Assembly (NCBI GenBank): GCA_902702965.1
Contig: CACRXP010000736.1
Span: forward strand, 56,436 to 120,435
DNA: 64,000 nucleotides
Origin: Spirometra erinaceieuropaei
Lineage: Eukaryota > Platyhelminthes > Cestoda > Diphyllobothriidea > Diphyllobothriidae
Reading direction: 5' to 3'
A program made the translations under genes and the position numbers. Under the pieces are notes generated by a model. It did not search any database. It saw nothing but the letters and a program-made list of their open reading frames with translations, and was not told the DNA's origin. Shown one piece after another: positions 21,440 through 32,254 of this stretch (positions are counted from its first letter, which is position 1; every line of letters starts with the position of its first letter).

Positions 21440-21855
21440 TCTCCCTGCAAATATTAGAGTAGTGTACAACTGATTATTTACAGGCGGCCGGTACATAAAC
21501 AAAATTATGTTCTTTTTCAATCAAATTTTTTGGAAACCCGACCTTTTTATTTCAAAATGGCTCCTCCTCTGCTCAGAATACATCAAAGTCGTTCTGTAAG
21601 ATAAATGACTATGTTTAAACATATTTCCCAAACGACTGGACAATCTCTCCTTAGGTGAGACCTCAGAACATTCGATGTTCCCTTAAACAGCTTTCGAATC
21701 TTATCGTCTAGAAATTTATGAGTGAAGAAACCGAGGTGGGAATAGGGTAGAGACTGAAATATTCTTGTCGAAGAAAAAATATACTCCCTATCTAATTAAA
21801 ACCCTTCTTCTAGCGTGAGGACTGGTTTGCTTTCAAGTACACCTCAGCCCTACCC
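21440..21855. other. No gene recognised
   Basis: Upstream of the PLE endonuclease on its strand. No reverse-transcriptase motifs are readable. Confidence 0.4.
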
Positions 21856-21863
21856 AATTACCT

Positions 21864-22062
21864 CTTTTGATCCAACATACCCTGTTCTTATGAACTGCAA
21901 GTGACGTTCTATTAGCTGCGTAATACTTTTCCGTAGATGGTGCTGGTCACTGCTAGAGCGCCATGTATTTTTAAGGTTTTCTACAAACCCTACTCTTCTG
22001 GCTTTCTTGAAGAACTTTGCTTGAGCAGTATCAATCATGAAAGTGAATGCCTCCGCGATCTG
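21864..22062 (-). CDS. Candidate exon, unassigned protein
   Basis: The minus-strand frame runs for about 66 residues of protein-like, basic composition (QIAEAFTFMIDTAQAKFF, KKARRVGFVENLKNTW, LIERHLQFIRTGYVG). It ends at a plausible 5' splice site AAAGAG|GTAATT near 21,864. AG dinucleotides near 22,062-22,070 could serve as acceptor, but the polypyrimidine tract is weak. If it is not spliced, the frame stops at 21,850. It could be a host exon or part of the neighbouring PLE. No domain is recognised. Confidence 0.3.
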
Positions 22063-22254
22063 ACTTGCTTAAGGAATATGCTCGTTCTAATTTACAGTTT
22101 CTTTTGCTTGTCATATAGCAACAAGTATCCAGTATTTATAAAACAGCAGAACTCAGAGGCAAGACCGGACGTACATATCGCTCCACCCAATGTGGTCAGT
22201 TAAACGTGGATTGTAGGTGATCTCGAATATTCCAGGTCACAACTGATGGGCATG

Positions 22255-22330
22255 GGCCAGTGGCGCAGCGGATAAAACGCTCAAATCCAATGTCCACTGA
22301 CGAACTGGGTCCAACCCAAGTTTCTGGCCT
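22255..22330 (+). pseudogene. tRNA-Arg-like remnant
   Basis: AGTGGCGCAGCGGATAAAACG looks like the 5' half of a tRNA-Arg, and TGGGTCCAACCCA occupies the T-arm position, 42 nt later. The anticodon arm does not pair well. Probably a tRNA-derived repeat head or pseudogene. Confidence 0.35.
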
Positions 22331-22339
22331 TCTGGTCTA

Positions 22340-24975
22340 GGGTTGAGGTGTGATTGAAGATTAAAAAAAGTCAAGACGGTCTTTATAGGCTCCGCCACTC
22401 ATGTCCGTGACCCTAATGCAAACTTCTTCCTTCCCATACAGTCCTCGTCAGCCTGTGTGCGAGGAACTTTACTTGGGCAAGCCCATTCTGCTGTTGATGT
22501 GTGGAGCAGAGCTTTATCCCTGATAGTACCAAGAACTTTTTCTTGGGTCATTGAGAAGGATCTTTGTCATAGTTGCCCATTGCCCGTGAAGCTGTGCCTC
22601 AATACTGGTCGTGTTTTCAGACACCCTCGATGACATCACCCGCAAACAGAACTAGGTGTCAGGGTGTCAATTCTCAGATTCTAATGGCCATTTGTGGACG
22701 AGCAGGATGGTGTGAAGCTTCCTAGCCATCGTCACAGCTCGCTTTCTTGTTCCCTAAACCAGTACACTTATTTCGCATTGATCGGAAATTTTCACGAGTT
22801 CCCTTTGCTGTGGTACTCTTTGATTCGAAATTCATTCGAATCAATGTAGCCAAAATGCCTGCTTTTGATATCCGCATCCCAAATAGCAAATTTTAAATAC
22901 GCATTGGACTTGAGTACATGTATGGATTCACTTGAGACGATCAAACCAATTTAGAGAGCAAGATAAAACCAAACCTTAGTGTATGCGACTGATTCGGAAG
23001 TTGATGCAGCTACGGGTAGGACTTCCTTGGCGTAAATTAGTAATAAGACATTTGTCAAATATTTTAGCCGCAAAGCAGATGCTTTCCATTCTTTAACATT
23101 CTGCAGGGAAATTTTTGGCAACCAGACGTAGACTGTGTAAAGAGTTTTTCACAAAAACAACATTGAGAATCAGATCAGAAGGCCCCCTTAGCAGTAAGTC
23201 GGACAGAGCGATCCCCTTCCATTCCCAGCTCCCTATTGTAGGCATTATCTAAGAGGCAGTAGCATTAATGATGCGGAAGTAGCACTGTTTAACCCAGATA
23301 GGTTCAGGCAAATCTCTGAGAGGAGGTCTTGATACGAGTATTCAAAAGTCGTCGACGACGACGATATGTTATCGAAATTATGTCCAGCCCAGGCAACAAA
23401 ACAATTTCGGTAGACGCACTGAAACTAGGTTTGCTCTCGTTAAGATGGTACAACTTACGTCTCCCTTAGGCCCGCAAGGTTTCTCACGCATGCGTTTAAA
23501 GGACGGGTTACAAAGGGGTTCGGATGCACGACAGCACTCAGTAAAACCAAGTTCACAATTGTAGATCTGATGGCATGACCTGGTTTCCCTTTAGATGCTA
23601 ACCTGGTTATTGGCCCTGTCAGCAGAGAACGCTTTCCCAGTCATCTTAAGTCAACTATTAACTGGTCTTTTAAGAGACCGTCAGTGCTTTGTAAATTAAA
23701 GTTTATATTATAGGGACGATTACTTTTGAAGTGTCTAAATGCAGAGTCAAAATCAAATGCTCAAACAAATAAACAAGACAGTTATTTTTAAAATTTTCCC
23801 GAAAAACCAAAAAGCCCTGAATTAGGAGTAGCTTGGTTTCGTCAATTTGCTCTTGTATTTCATAACAATGATGCACGTATCCGCTCGATCTCACATCACT
23901 TGCCATCTTTTGGGTTCCTTGGAGGTCGGAGAAGCGGAGGATGTAAGGCTCGTCATAGAAATTTGGCCTCAAACCCGCCGCAAAACACTGGGACTGAACA
24001 AAACAAATCTTGTCTAACCTACTAGATAAGTTGACTTAAAGGAGCTACAGTCGCTGGAAGCAGTATTTACCCGCATCCTACCCGTGTGACTACTTACTCT
24101 GTCTGGGCAAGGTCTTAATGCCTTAGAGAGCGAGGGGTTCTTGCTGGGTTAGTGAATAAACTGTTGCCTGTTGCTTTTCTAACTTGCGAGAATTCAGGGT
24201 AGGAGATGCATGTAAACACATCCACAGCACTTTGGAGTCAGGTCACAACTAAGAATAGGATGATGATAAAAGGAATTTTACGGGTGGGACCTCAACAGTC
24301 TTAACATTCTGGTTCAGAATCAGTTGCCTGGCCCTTTCCCGAAAATCAACTTGCAGCGTTTTCTTTATGGGGTCACGCGTTTCCTATGAACTACTCCTTA
24401 TACTGGGTGGATTGAATTCAGAGGTATTTAACATATTGGAACAAGCACTGGCTCAAGTACCATCTACTGGCTTGCCAGATACTTAGAACCAAATCGTCTG
24501 TTCCTTTAAAATGTCCCTCCAGCAAAACCCCATTTATTGCCATTCTCGTGCTATAAATCACCTTGTGTTAAAGTGCTGCAAGGTATATGTGAAAGAATTT
24601 AAGCTTCAAGGAATTGTAAGCTATTGTCGGTCATGCCGTTTGAGACTCGACTTGAAGACAGTTATATACAGATATCCACGTCCATAGTAATCTCACCATT
24701 TCTCCGACAGAGCTTGTTTGTTCGCAACTGTTCCAGATTCACTAAACGCCTGCAGAAATTTCTCGTAGTGGCCGCTAACCTTTCGGCCTCTACATGGCGC
24801 CTGATGGCTACTTCTGGTCCGCTTATAACTCAAACTTGGAGTCGCACGAGAAGGTGGCTGACGATTTCCGATAAAGTCTTAAAGTGGCGGAGCGTTCGTC
24901 AAAGTTTTGGACCGCTGTGATTTAGTGTCGCGTTTCGTCTCCACATGCACCGGTCGACAAAGTTGCGTGGATACG
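22340..24975. other. No gene recognised
   Basis: About 2.6 kb with only short ORFs in opposing frames and no recognisable domains or repeats. Confidence 0.4.
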
Positions 24976-24979
24976 ACGA

Positions 24980-25195
24980 CTTGACCGTCGTTTCAGAGGA
25001 TGTCCACCGTGTGCTCCACAGCAGAGTGGTTGCAGGGAGGGCGACTTGTGCATGAATTCGTTTACACTGGTAGTACATCTACATAGCATACACCACTCTC
25101 CTCATCCCTTGGGCCCGGTGTCATGACCGAGTCATGCAGACCGGGGAGGAAGAGAGCGCAGGCAGCTGAGACGGCGAAAACCCCCACGTAAGCGG
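24980..25195 (+). repeat. R430 repeat, 5' part
   Basis: Carries GACCGTCG, GATGTCCACCGTGTGCTCC, GACTTGTGCATGAATTCG, CATCTACATAGCATACACC and CCCGGTGTCATGACC, the first half of R430. It abuts the 3' end of the minus-strand LINE remnant at about 25.2 kb but in the opposite orientation to that LINE. Confidence 0.6.
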
Positions 25196-25218
25196 GACTG
25201 AGAGAGGTGGGGTCGTCG

Positions 25219-26475
25219 TCACGACGCCGTTTGTGGCAGGGATGATGGGTGTGATGATGATCGATGACAACGGTCATCGGGAGTGTGATCAGCTGTGGTA
25301 AGGGAGTTTGTCGTCGTGAACGCCGTGGGGGTTGGTGCAGGGGAGACGTTGTGTACTATTGTGGAGGCAGCATTTGGCGTTGTTGGTTTGCATGTCTGCT
25401 TCTGTCGTGGTGCCGACCGCGCAGTCATTAACGAAGAGCAGATCGTGAACAGCAGTCGTGGGTAGACGAGTTGAGGCTTAACTGTGCCGGCTGTTAGAAA
25501 GATACATATCGGTCCTGTAGGTAATTCGGATGCCGGAACACTCACCACAATAGACGTCCATCAGCATGACAGAAATCATGGTGGGGGCCAGTATGCAGCT
25601 CTGCCTCACCCCATTGGTCACTGCAAATTCTTTTGAGGTGGTCCCATTGTCCATGACGCACGCCATTCTCCCGTCTTGGAGCTGAAGCGCAATGTGCGTG
25701 AAGTGTTACGGACAGCCAGATTTCTGCATGATTTTCCATAGTCCATCGCGATTTACCGTGTCGAAGGCTTTCGCCAAGTCCACGAGTGTAGTGTAGAGGT
25801 GGGTCCGCATTTCTTGGCACATCTCTTACAGCTGACGGGCGACGAAGATTGTCAGTGTTTCTGCAGCCTGCTGTCTTCGGCAAGTAGATAACGGATGGCT
25901 TCGTCGTCGTCAAGCCAGTCCTGCTGTGGACGACTTGGGCAACCGAGGACGTGCAAGGCATTCCAGTGAGTAGCATTCCGCGGGTGAAACCACCGAGCCT
26001 CCACGGTGGCATATTCATCTGGAGCTTGCAGTTTTCCAGTCCCCGTGTCAATTTACTGCTGAAAGCTTAGTGGTGAGCCGGCAAGTTCAACATAACTATA
26101 TGTAGATTGCCTGATGTTCGCTTACCTTGTGGTCTGCTGCGAGGCTGCAGTCAGAGTCCCATTCTGGAGATTAGAAGGCGGTGGTCGGTTTAACTTCCGG
26201 CGTCCTAGATGGCCTTCGGCACCAGCGCGTCCTGTCGACCTCGCCTCCGGACGAGGACGTAGTCCAGCAGCTGGCAGTGCCGTGATGGGGAATGCGTCCA
26301 GGTCGTCTTCTTTCGCGTCAGAAGGAGGAAGAAGGTGTTGGTCGGGAGGAGGCGGTGTTTTGCGCAGATTTTTACAAGAAAGAGGTCGTTGTCGTTGCAG
26401 TCGCCAACTCCATGGATTTGGGTGGATAGACATACCCTGTGAATACACGTTGAAGGCACTGTTGTTTTTCAATCG
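25219..26475 (-). pseudogene. LINE remnant with internal deletion (endonuclease, partial RT, C-terminal linker)
   Basis: Read 5' to 3' on the minus strand: the endonuclease C-terminal half (NDNDLFLVKICAKHRLLPTN and LLDYVLVRRRGRQDALV at 26,459-26,205; TDHRLLISRMGL just after, containing the catalytic Asp-His pair); PRRRPQGKRTSGNL; then an abrupt jump to a pre-RT linker and the RT segment with MENHAEIWLS and FAVTNGVRQSC near 25,630, then GIRITYRTD near 25,525; then a Thr/Pro-rich C-terminal stretch (to 25,219). Compared with the 53-57 kb copy, the first RT blocks and the FADD catalytic block are missing. Multiple stops and frameshifts. Non-functional. Confidence 0.75.
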
Positions 26476-26479
26476 TATT

Positions 26480-28060
26480 TTGCGGTTCACCACTGCACCT
26501 CAATACGCCAATAGCGACCTTGCGCAACTGCCTTTGCGACTTATTTGGTGGTTACCTTATTATTTGTCGCTCTCCTTGAAAATTTTCGTCCATTATTGTA
26601 ATCCGACTGTTCTTACCTTCACCATCATAAACATTATGTTCAGGAAGATGGTGTTGAGATGTTATTTGAATGTCAGCGCCCGACTCTCTTTGGTGAAGTA
26701 CACCAGTTAAGAGGGACGTAAGATCTAAGAATGAAACAGCACCAAAGTTGTTTTAAGAATTGAGTCAACGAAGTAGCAGTGTTGTCTGAAATAGCGGTCA
26801 GGGATCTGGCAAGAACGAAGTAAGCCCTAATTCAGCCTACAAGTTGAAGCATCACTGAATTACAAGATGAACTGGATGGAAGCGTCCTCTTTTTGTACCT
26901 TGGGAGGGACACAGGAGTTTGAGCTCTCGCTATAAGCCGGTCGGTCGGCAGTACTACATCTGAGTTCTCCAAGAACAGCTCTCTCAAGTGGTTTGATTCA
27001 CATGAAGCATTCAATTGGCAGTTTTGGCTTTCTGAAGGCAGTCTGTCCTGCCTAATACGATGGTAGAGCGCTCCTCGCCTACAGGCGAGATACTGGGATT
27101 TGGTGCGTCTTGAGTTCTCTCAGTTCATAACGTCCATTTTTCTGGTGTACTTTACCGGCCTGTGAGACATAAAGACTGACTAAATATGCTGCCAGATACA
27201 ATTTTGCGTTTCGTCTTTCGCCCCTGTTTGAGTGAGGACTGACTACACTCTGCTACGACCATATTAAAAGGTTCCGTATTGGTTATTTAGAACTAATTTT
27301 CATGCTATAAAACAATAATCTATTTTCGTCGGCCTCTTCGGCGATAGACTATTAACCAATTTGTCTTTTTCGGATGACATTAAACAAGGCAGCTTAAGAA
27401 ACTTACTCCCAGTCCTACGTCACCTATTACTCCCACTGACAGGCCTGTTGGCTCAATCCTTGCCAAAGTAGTGTTCAGCATTTTAGCCTATGAACTCAGA
27501 ACATCTTACCATACGGTGGTGAGCCCTTTAGCTTTTTTCGAAAGCCTCGAGCAATAATCCCGAAAGAGCCCTCGGGTCAAAATGCTGCTGCTCCGTCAAG
27601 TGACCGAGTCTCATTTTTCCCATTATTTTACTGCACAACTTTTCAAATTCGTACTTGAACTCATCCGAGACGGTCAAATAGGAGCTTAAAAATATATCAA
27701 CACAAAATTCGCCTACTCTAAGATGGACCTATCACAGCCCAACGACCTTCGAACATTCTTTAGAATTTTAATAATTGGTGGAAAAAGAACTTGTCCACGG
27801 CACTCTTTGGAAGTGTTCTCTAAAGCTTGCCAACGAAGAGGTAGTGAAACCTGCAGATGAGGTATTTATTCAGCCTGGAGGGCTGTTCAACCGACAGATG
27901 CATTCCATGCCAAGGAACCTGAATCGACCGATCTGTACGGTTAATGTTCTGTTAGGCGTCAGCATGGTTTAGATTTGAAGACTTTCTGATCTGTTATGGG
28001 AATAACAGGGCCCACACAAGGTCCTTCCGATGTTCATTGCCATTGACAACTGGACTTATC
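26480..28060. other. No gene recognised
   Basis: No domain in any frame. A short tRNA-arm-like patch (GATGGTAGAGCGCTCCTCGCC near 27,059) lacks a T-arm and was not called. Confidence 0.4.
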
Positions 28061-28649
28061 GTTGTCAATTGCAAGATAACCGTCGGTGGGTGTTTTGAAC
28101 CTGAGGTCCAAAGCAAAATGGAGCGTCCGTATTTCGCCCAGTATGCAGGTCGATGGTAAACGACCCTGCTACGTGTTTTATATGTCATTTTCTTCGCCGT
28201 GCACATCCACTGTGCAAAGACCGGATGGAGCTGGCTGGCAGATTAATTGCATGGGCAAAAAACAGTGCAGCTCGATGATTCCTTACTGCATTCCACCGTG
28301 TCCCGAACACCAGCAATGTACGCTTACATCTTACGATCAAATAGTTCAACGTTTCCTAGCAAAATAGGAAGATCGGCAATTAACAGCAAAAATTCTTAAT
28401 TAAATCGTGCAACGGCACATTAAAATACTCGACCAATCCATCCTTTGGTAACTGAGCGTCCTGTTTGCTTATGCTTTCTGTAAATCGAACATTTCTTTAT
28501 TGGCAGTCACATTACCAGCAAGAAACAACCATTAACTGATTAAAAAGTGTCTTTTAATGACATCTCCTTTGGGTATAAGGTGTTTTTTGTATAAAATCCC
28601 GACAATCTAGTTACTAAAATGTTTAAATTTTCATTAACAGATTAATACT

Positions 28650-28942
28650 GTTATTCTCAGTTCATACCAAGGTCGGGATTTATTCTCAAGCAGAAAAGGG
28701 GTTCCATTGTTTGGAACCGCCGCAAACCCTATGCATTCAGCAACAAGAAAGGTATGCCAGTTTTGATAAGAATTTATGGAATTAAAACTGCCGGCGCCAG
28801 CAACTTTCGCGACCGCTTTCCAACTTCCTACCTTGACATGAAAAACAGACGACTAGAGCGCTACAACGAATTCCACTTTTTAATGAGCCGAGTACATTTC
28901 AGCAAAAACAATCAGGAAAAGGTGATGCCGAAGCACTGAAAT
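28650..28942 (+). CDS. Candidate terminal exon or small ORF, unassigned
   Basis: An open frame of about 95 residues runs from a possible acceptor (TTATTCTCAG near 28,660) to a TGA ending at 28,939. Composition is basic and protein-like: QKRGSIVWNRRKPYAFSNKK, LIRIYGIKTAGASNFRDRF, MKNRRLERYNEFHFLMSR. An internal ATG lies at 28,754, and a potential donor AAGAAAG|GTATGCC sits at about 28,751, so a shorter exon is possible. No domain is recognised. The cysteine-rich open stretch at 28,086-28,367 on the same strand could belong to the same unit, but there is no evidence for a link. Confidence 0.3.
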
Positions 28943-28980
28943 AGTCCGTCTAAAGAGCAGTAAAAATAGAAAAGAATTAA

Positions 28981-29500
28981 CGACAGGGGAGATTGGAATG
29001 GACACTTCTGACTAACTAGGCGTCGTCAGCCAGTCATACCCAACCCTGAAGTGTGGAACACCTGGGGCTCGATCCCGCGACCTGTTGGTTAGAAGTCCAA
29101 CCCCTCTAACTACTGAACCACGGGCTCGTTGCTCTGTCGCTTGCGACCGAGTATATACAATGGCGGAAGGGCGCTCAACGATCACGCTAGGGAACTCACT
29201 CTTCTCGTTGTGCCTCGGGGCTCTCTCTTAAGCTCCACCAGCAGCCGCACAGCGACGCGTAATATAGGCTGAATAGTATTACCAGCTTAGTCAAGGGAGA
29301 CTGGGATGGCCATTTCCAACTTATCAGCCTTTGTCAACCAGTCATTCCCGACACCGAAATGGGGAACACCTGGGGCTCGATCCGGCGACCTGTTAGTTAG
29401 AAGTCCAACACTCGTATATTACTCGTNNNNNNNNNNNNNNNCCAAGGCGCAACGGGACAAGCGAGTTCCGTAGCGCGATCGGTGAGCGTCCTTCTACCAC
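28981..29500. repeat. T304 tandem array with inversion and assembly gap
   Basis: Two minus-strand T304 units are head-to-tail: GGAGATTGGAATGG near 28,988 recurs as GGAGACTGGGATGG near 29,291, a spacing of about 304 bp. Each carries a complement of the tRNA head (AACCACGGGCTCG near 29,120). After the gap at 29,427-29,441 the sequence resumes as a plus-strand T304 end block (GGCGCAACGGGACAAGC). The gap therefore falls where orientation flips. Confidence 0.75.
29427..29441. other. Assembly gap (15 N)
   Basis: Unresolved bases inside the T304 cluster. The true size is unknown, and hairpin or tandem structure is the likely reason. Confidence 0.95.
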
Positions 29501-29521
29501 ATTAGTAAAAAGTACTAAATC

Positions 29522-29805
29522 GTTTACCATACCGACACCAGAGGCACTAGCTAAAAGCCCAGACATGTGTGTTTCACTGATCTTGCGACGCTACATGGTG
29601 CAACTGCGAGGGGCTCGGCTAACTAGTAGGTCCCCCACGTTTGCTTCTATATACTACTGAATACTAAACGGTCATTCTGCAGTAGCTGGTGGATTTCAAC
29701 TCGAATATTCATATACAAACTTCTGAACCAAGCCTATAAAAGCTTTGTTCCAAAGAATTTACTCCAAGTTCACGCATAAATTTTCTCAGATATTAAACAA
29801 GGCGA
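29522..29805. repeat. Family Q mosaic copy
   Basis: 29,522-29,640 matches 49,924-50,045 and 59,812-59,875 (ACCATAC, TTAGCTAGAGGCCCAGAC-like, GCGAGGGGCTCGGCTAAC-like blocks). 29,650-29,805 is an inverted match to 59,105-59,245 (TCTGCAGTAGCTGGTGGATT here, complementary to the block near 59,200). The two halves therefore have different relative orientation from the 59-kb copy. Confidence 0.55.
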
Positions 29806-29809
29806 TACT

Positions 29810-32195
29810 AAAAAGAGTACGTTAGAAAGGTAATCAATAATAGCGGTGCCACATCAAAGACGCGAATACGTTTGGGCTATACAAACATTCAGTTACGGTC
29901 GATTCTATTGGTAGTTGGTTTATACCCAACAGAAGATAGCAGTTATTTCTTATTTGACCGGAAAAAATCGATGTAATATTGCAGACAGACTTCTAAAAGT
30001 AACTTTTGTGTCATCAAAGAAATCATACACTTTTATTGTTTTAGCTGGTGGGGAATTTCTGTAGACTGATAGCCATCATTTATAAATTTACACCTAGCTA
30101 AAGCACTGGGTCACATATGTGCTCGCTTATCTGAAATTTGTTTGTTACTTAAAATGCTCCATGATCGGTTGAAATTGGGCATTAAAACCTTGCGTTTCCT
30201 TTTAATCAGACAGCTCTAAGACAGATTGATGGAGTGAAAATGGAAACCCCACCCGATCCTATTCTCGTCAACATGTACATGGCTCACTGACAGGGAAGGC
30301 GTTATCACAGTCGAGTCCGACAACGCTATATGGAAAACATGTTAGCGACATAAATGCAATTGTTACCCACGACGCGGAAGCGAAGATTCAACTTACGTAT
30401 AGTTTGCTTCCCGAGCTTAAACTTTTAATGGAAAGGGGGACGGGACAACAAACAGTTCTTATTGGACGTCATTGCCCATAGCCTATGATGTGAGTTAACT
30501 AGATAGTCGGTCTTCCATAAGAATGCTCGGAAAGATCAATACCTATATTTGTGCCGTTTCAATGCCAACGGAAGATTGTCTACACTTTCCTAGATAATGC
30601 AACGAAAGTTTGCTCCTATGGGCCAATGACCTCATTAAAATAACCTCCCTTAAATGTGGTTATGCAGTCATTTTCATTTAACTTTATAGCCATCCACAAC
30701 GGCAGAGGTTGGCGGAATATTCAGCTTCATGAAAAGCCACCGTACTATCGCTTCCCTTCTAAGGGAATATAACAATACGCATAGCCTACGCTGCGCCATT
30801 GAAAGGACTCGTAGTGTAGTTAAGTGAATATTCATTAGTCCTATAAGGAACATACAGAGTAAAACTGAGAGACTGCCTTAATTATGCGTGCCGCCACAGA
30901 TTATGTTTACCAACTTTCATTTATTTATGGCTGCAGGTATATTGGATGACGATGGAGGAAACTGGCAGCCAGGTCAGCTCGGCACTTTTCCAAATGTCTG
31001 TTAAGGTTGCAAAACAAAACACTCCCTTCTTTTATCAATAAACGCCTACTAAACAGCAGACAGCCCGCCGACCCAAAACTGACATTCTGAGTTTGTGTTA
31101 GTTCGCCAGCACTCAGACATTGGTCAGTTGGGTGGAGCCCGAATACGGAGCGTAAAGCCAGGTTTGTGCAAACAACTAGATTGTGTGAGAGTTTTGGCCT
31201 TATCCTGGCAATCCCTAGATCTTTAAGCCGACTATTTTTACCTCACCGTCCTTTCTTATTTATTTTTATTATGTTTTATGGGACTTTTTTCAGTTCTCAA
31301 ACTGTCCACTCTGAATTACGACCCTGACGTTGTCATATTGCCGTCTTGGATGAATTGGAATTATTCTGTTCCTATAATTAACTATTATTGTCATTATGCG
31401 TCATAAAGCGACTAAAAACCAGACGCCCTGAAAACATAGTAAAACATACCATTTATTATGTCGCACACACAGGCACAGTTATTAATTCCGTTTTCGTCTA
31501 ATAGGAACATTTTCGAAAAACCAGGGAACCCCTCTGACTTTATTGTAGCTTCCTAAGTATTCTTTAGAAACAGCTTTATGGAATTGTCCAAAAATAAAAA
31601 ACCATTAAAAACAGACGGGTACATATGTATCGACTAATAGCCAAGTGGATGAGCTAATCTGCGTACTGGGAGCTTGGTAAGACAACAAGCATCCGCACAA
31701 GCAGCCTCATCATACACTGATGCAAGTTAGTCAGGACAAAAAAACCGAAAAACACAGCAAAACGAAAGGACAGCACTGTTCCCTCACAAATGACTGGAAT
31801 CTTTCCTGTGCATTGTAACCCTCCAGAAGGGGCAGTATTTTTCAAAATGTCTAAATCCCCGGACTAAAACTATTTTTCTCAACTAGCTTCCTCGGGTTTA
31901 GTCAGAAATGCATACTTCTTATCTTCGTTTTGCTTGCCTGGTGACATGTTTATGGCGCGAATATGGGTCTGAAATATAGATAAGTTACAATCCTTGCAGC
32001 ACGTTCTCAAAGGGCCTACTTGCTGAACGCAGCATGCAAGCCTCGTAGAACGTTCCCTACACACAAGCGAGGAAATCGAAGAGGTACCTCCTGAAGGCAG
32101 AACAAGAGCCCTGGAGTTGAACTGAGGCGATGGCTTGGCACGGGCATATGCCTCCCCCCCTTTTACATGTGGCCTTCCGCTAAAGCCCGGGCGGC
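29810..32195. other. No gene recognised
   Basis: About 2.4 kb, AT-rich. No ORF of note, RNA gene or repeat was assigned. Confidence 0.45.
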
Positions 32196-32198
32196 GAG

Positions 32199-32249
32199 AG
32201 TTAGACTTAGGATTAGGGTTAGCGTTAGATTTAGGGCTAAAGTTAGGAC
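32199..32249 (+). repeat. Short degenerate TTAGGG-like tract
   Basis: About eight imperfect hexamers, including TTAGGATTAGGGTTAGCGTTAG and TTTAGGGCTAAAGTTAGG split by substitutions, on the plus strand. TTAGGG is the usual flatworm telomere unit; this is an interstitial relic or simple repeat. Confidence 0.6.
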
Positions 32250-32254
32250 AGAGG

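Noticed and set aside
27055..27110. tRNA-like patch with D-arm and a good anticodon hairpin
   Set aside because: No T-arm or acceptor pairing; probably chance or an old repeat fragment.
28086..28367. Cysteine-rich open frame that could be an EGF-like or inhibitor domain
   Set aside because: Cysteine spacing does not fit a family I can name, and no signal peptide or splice evidence supports it.
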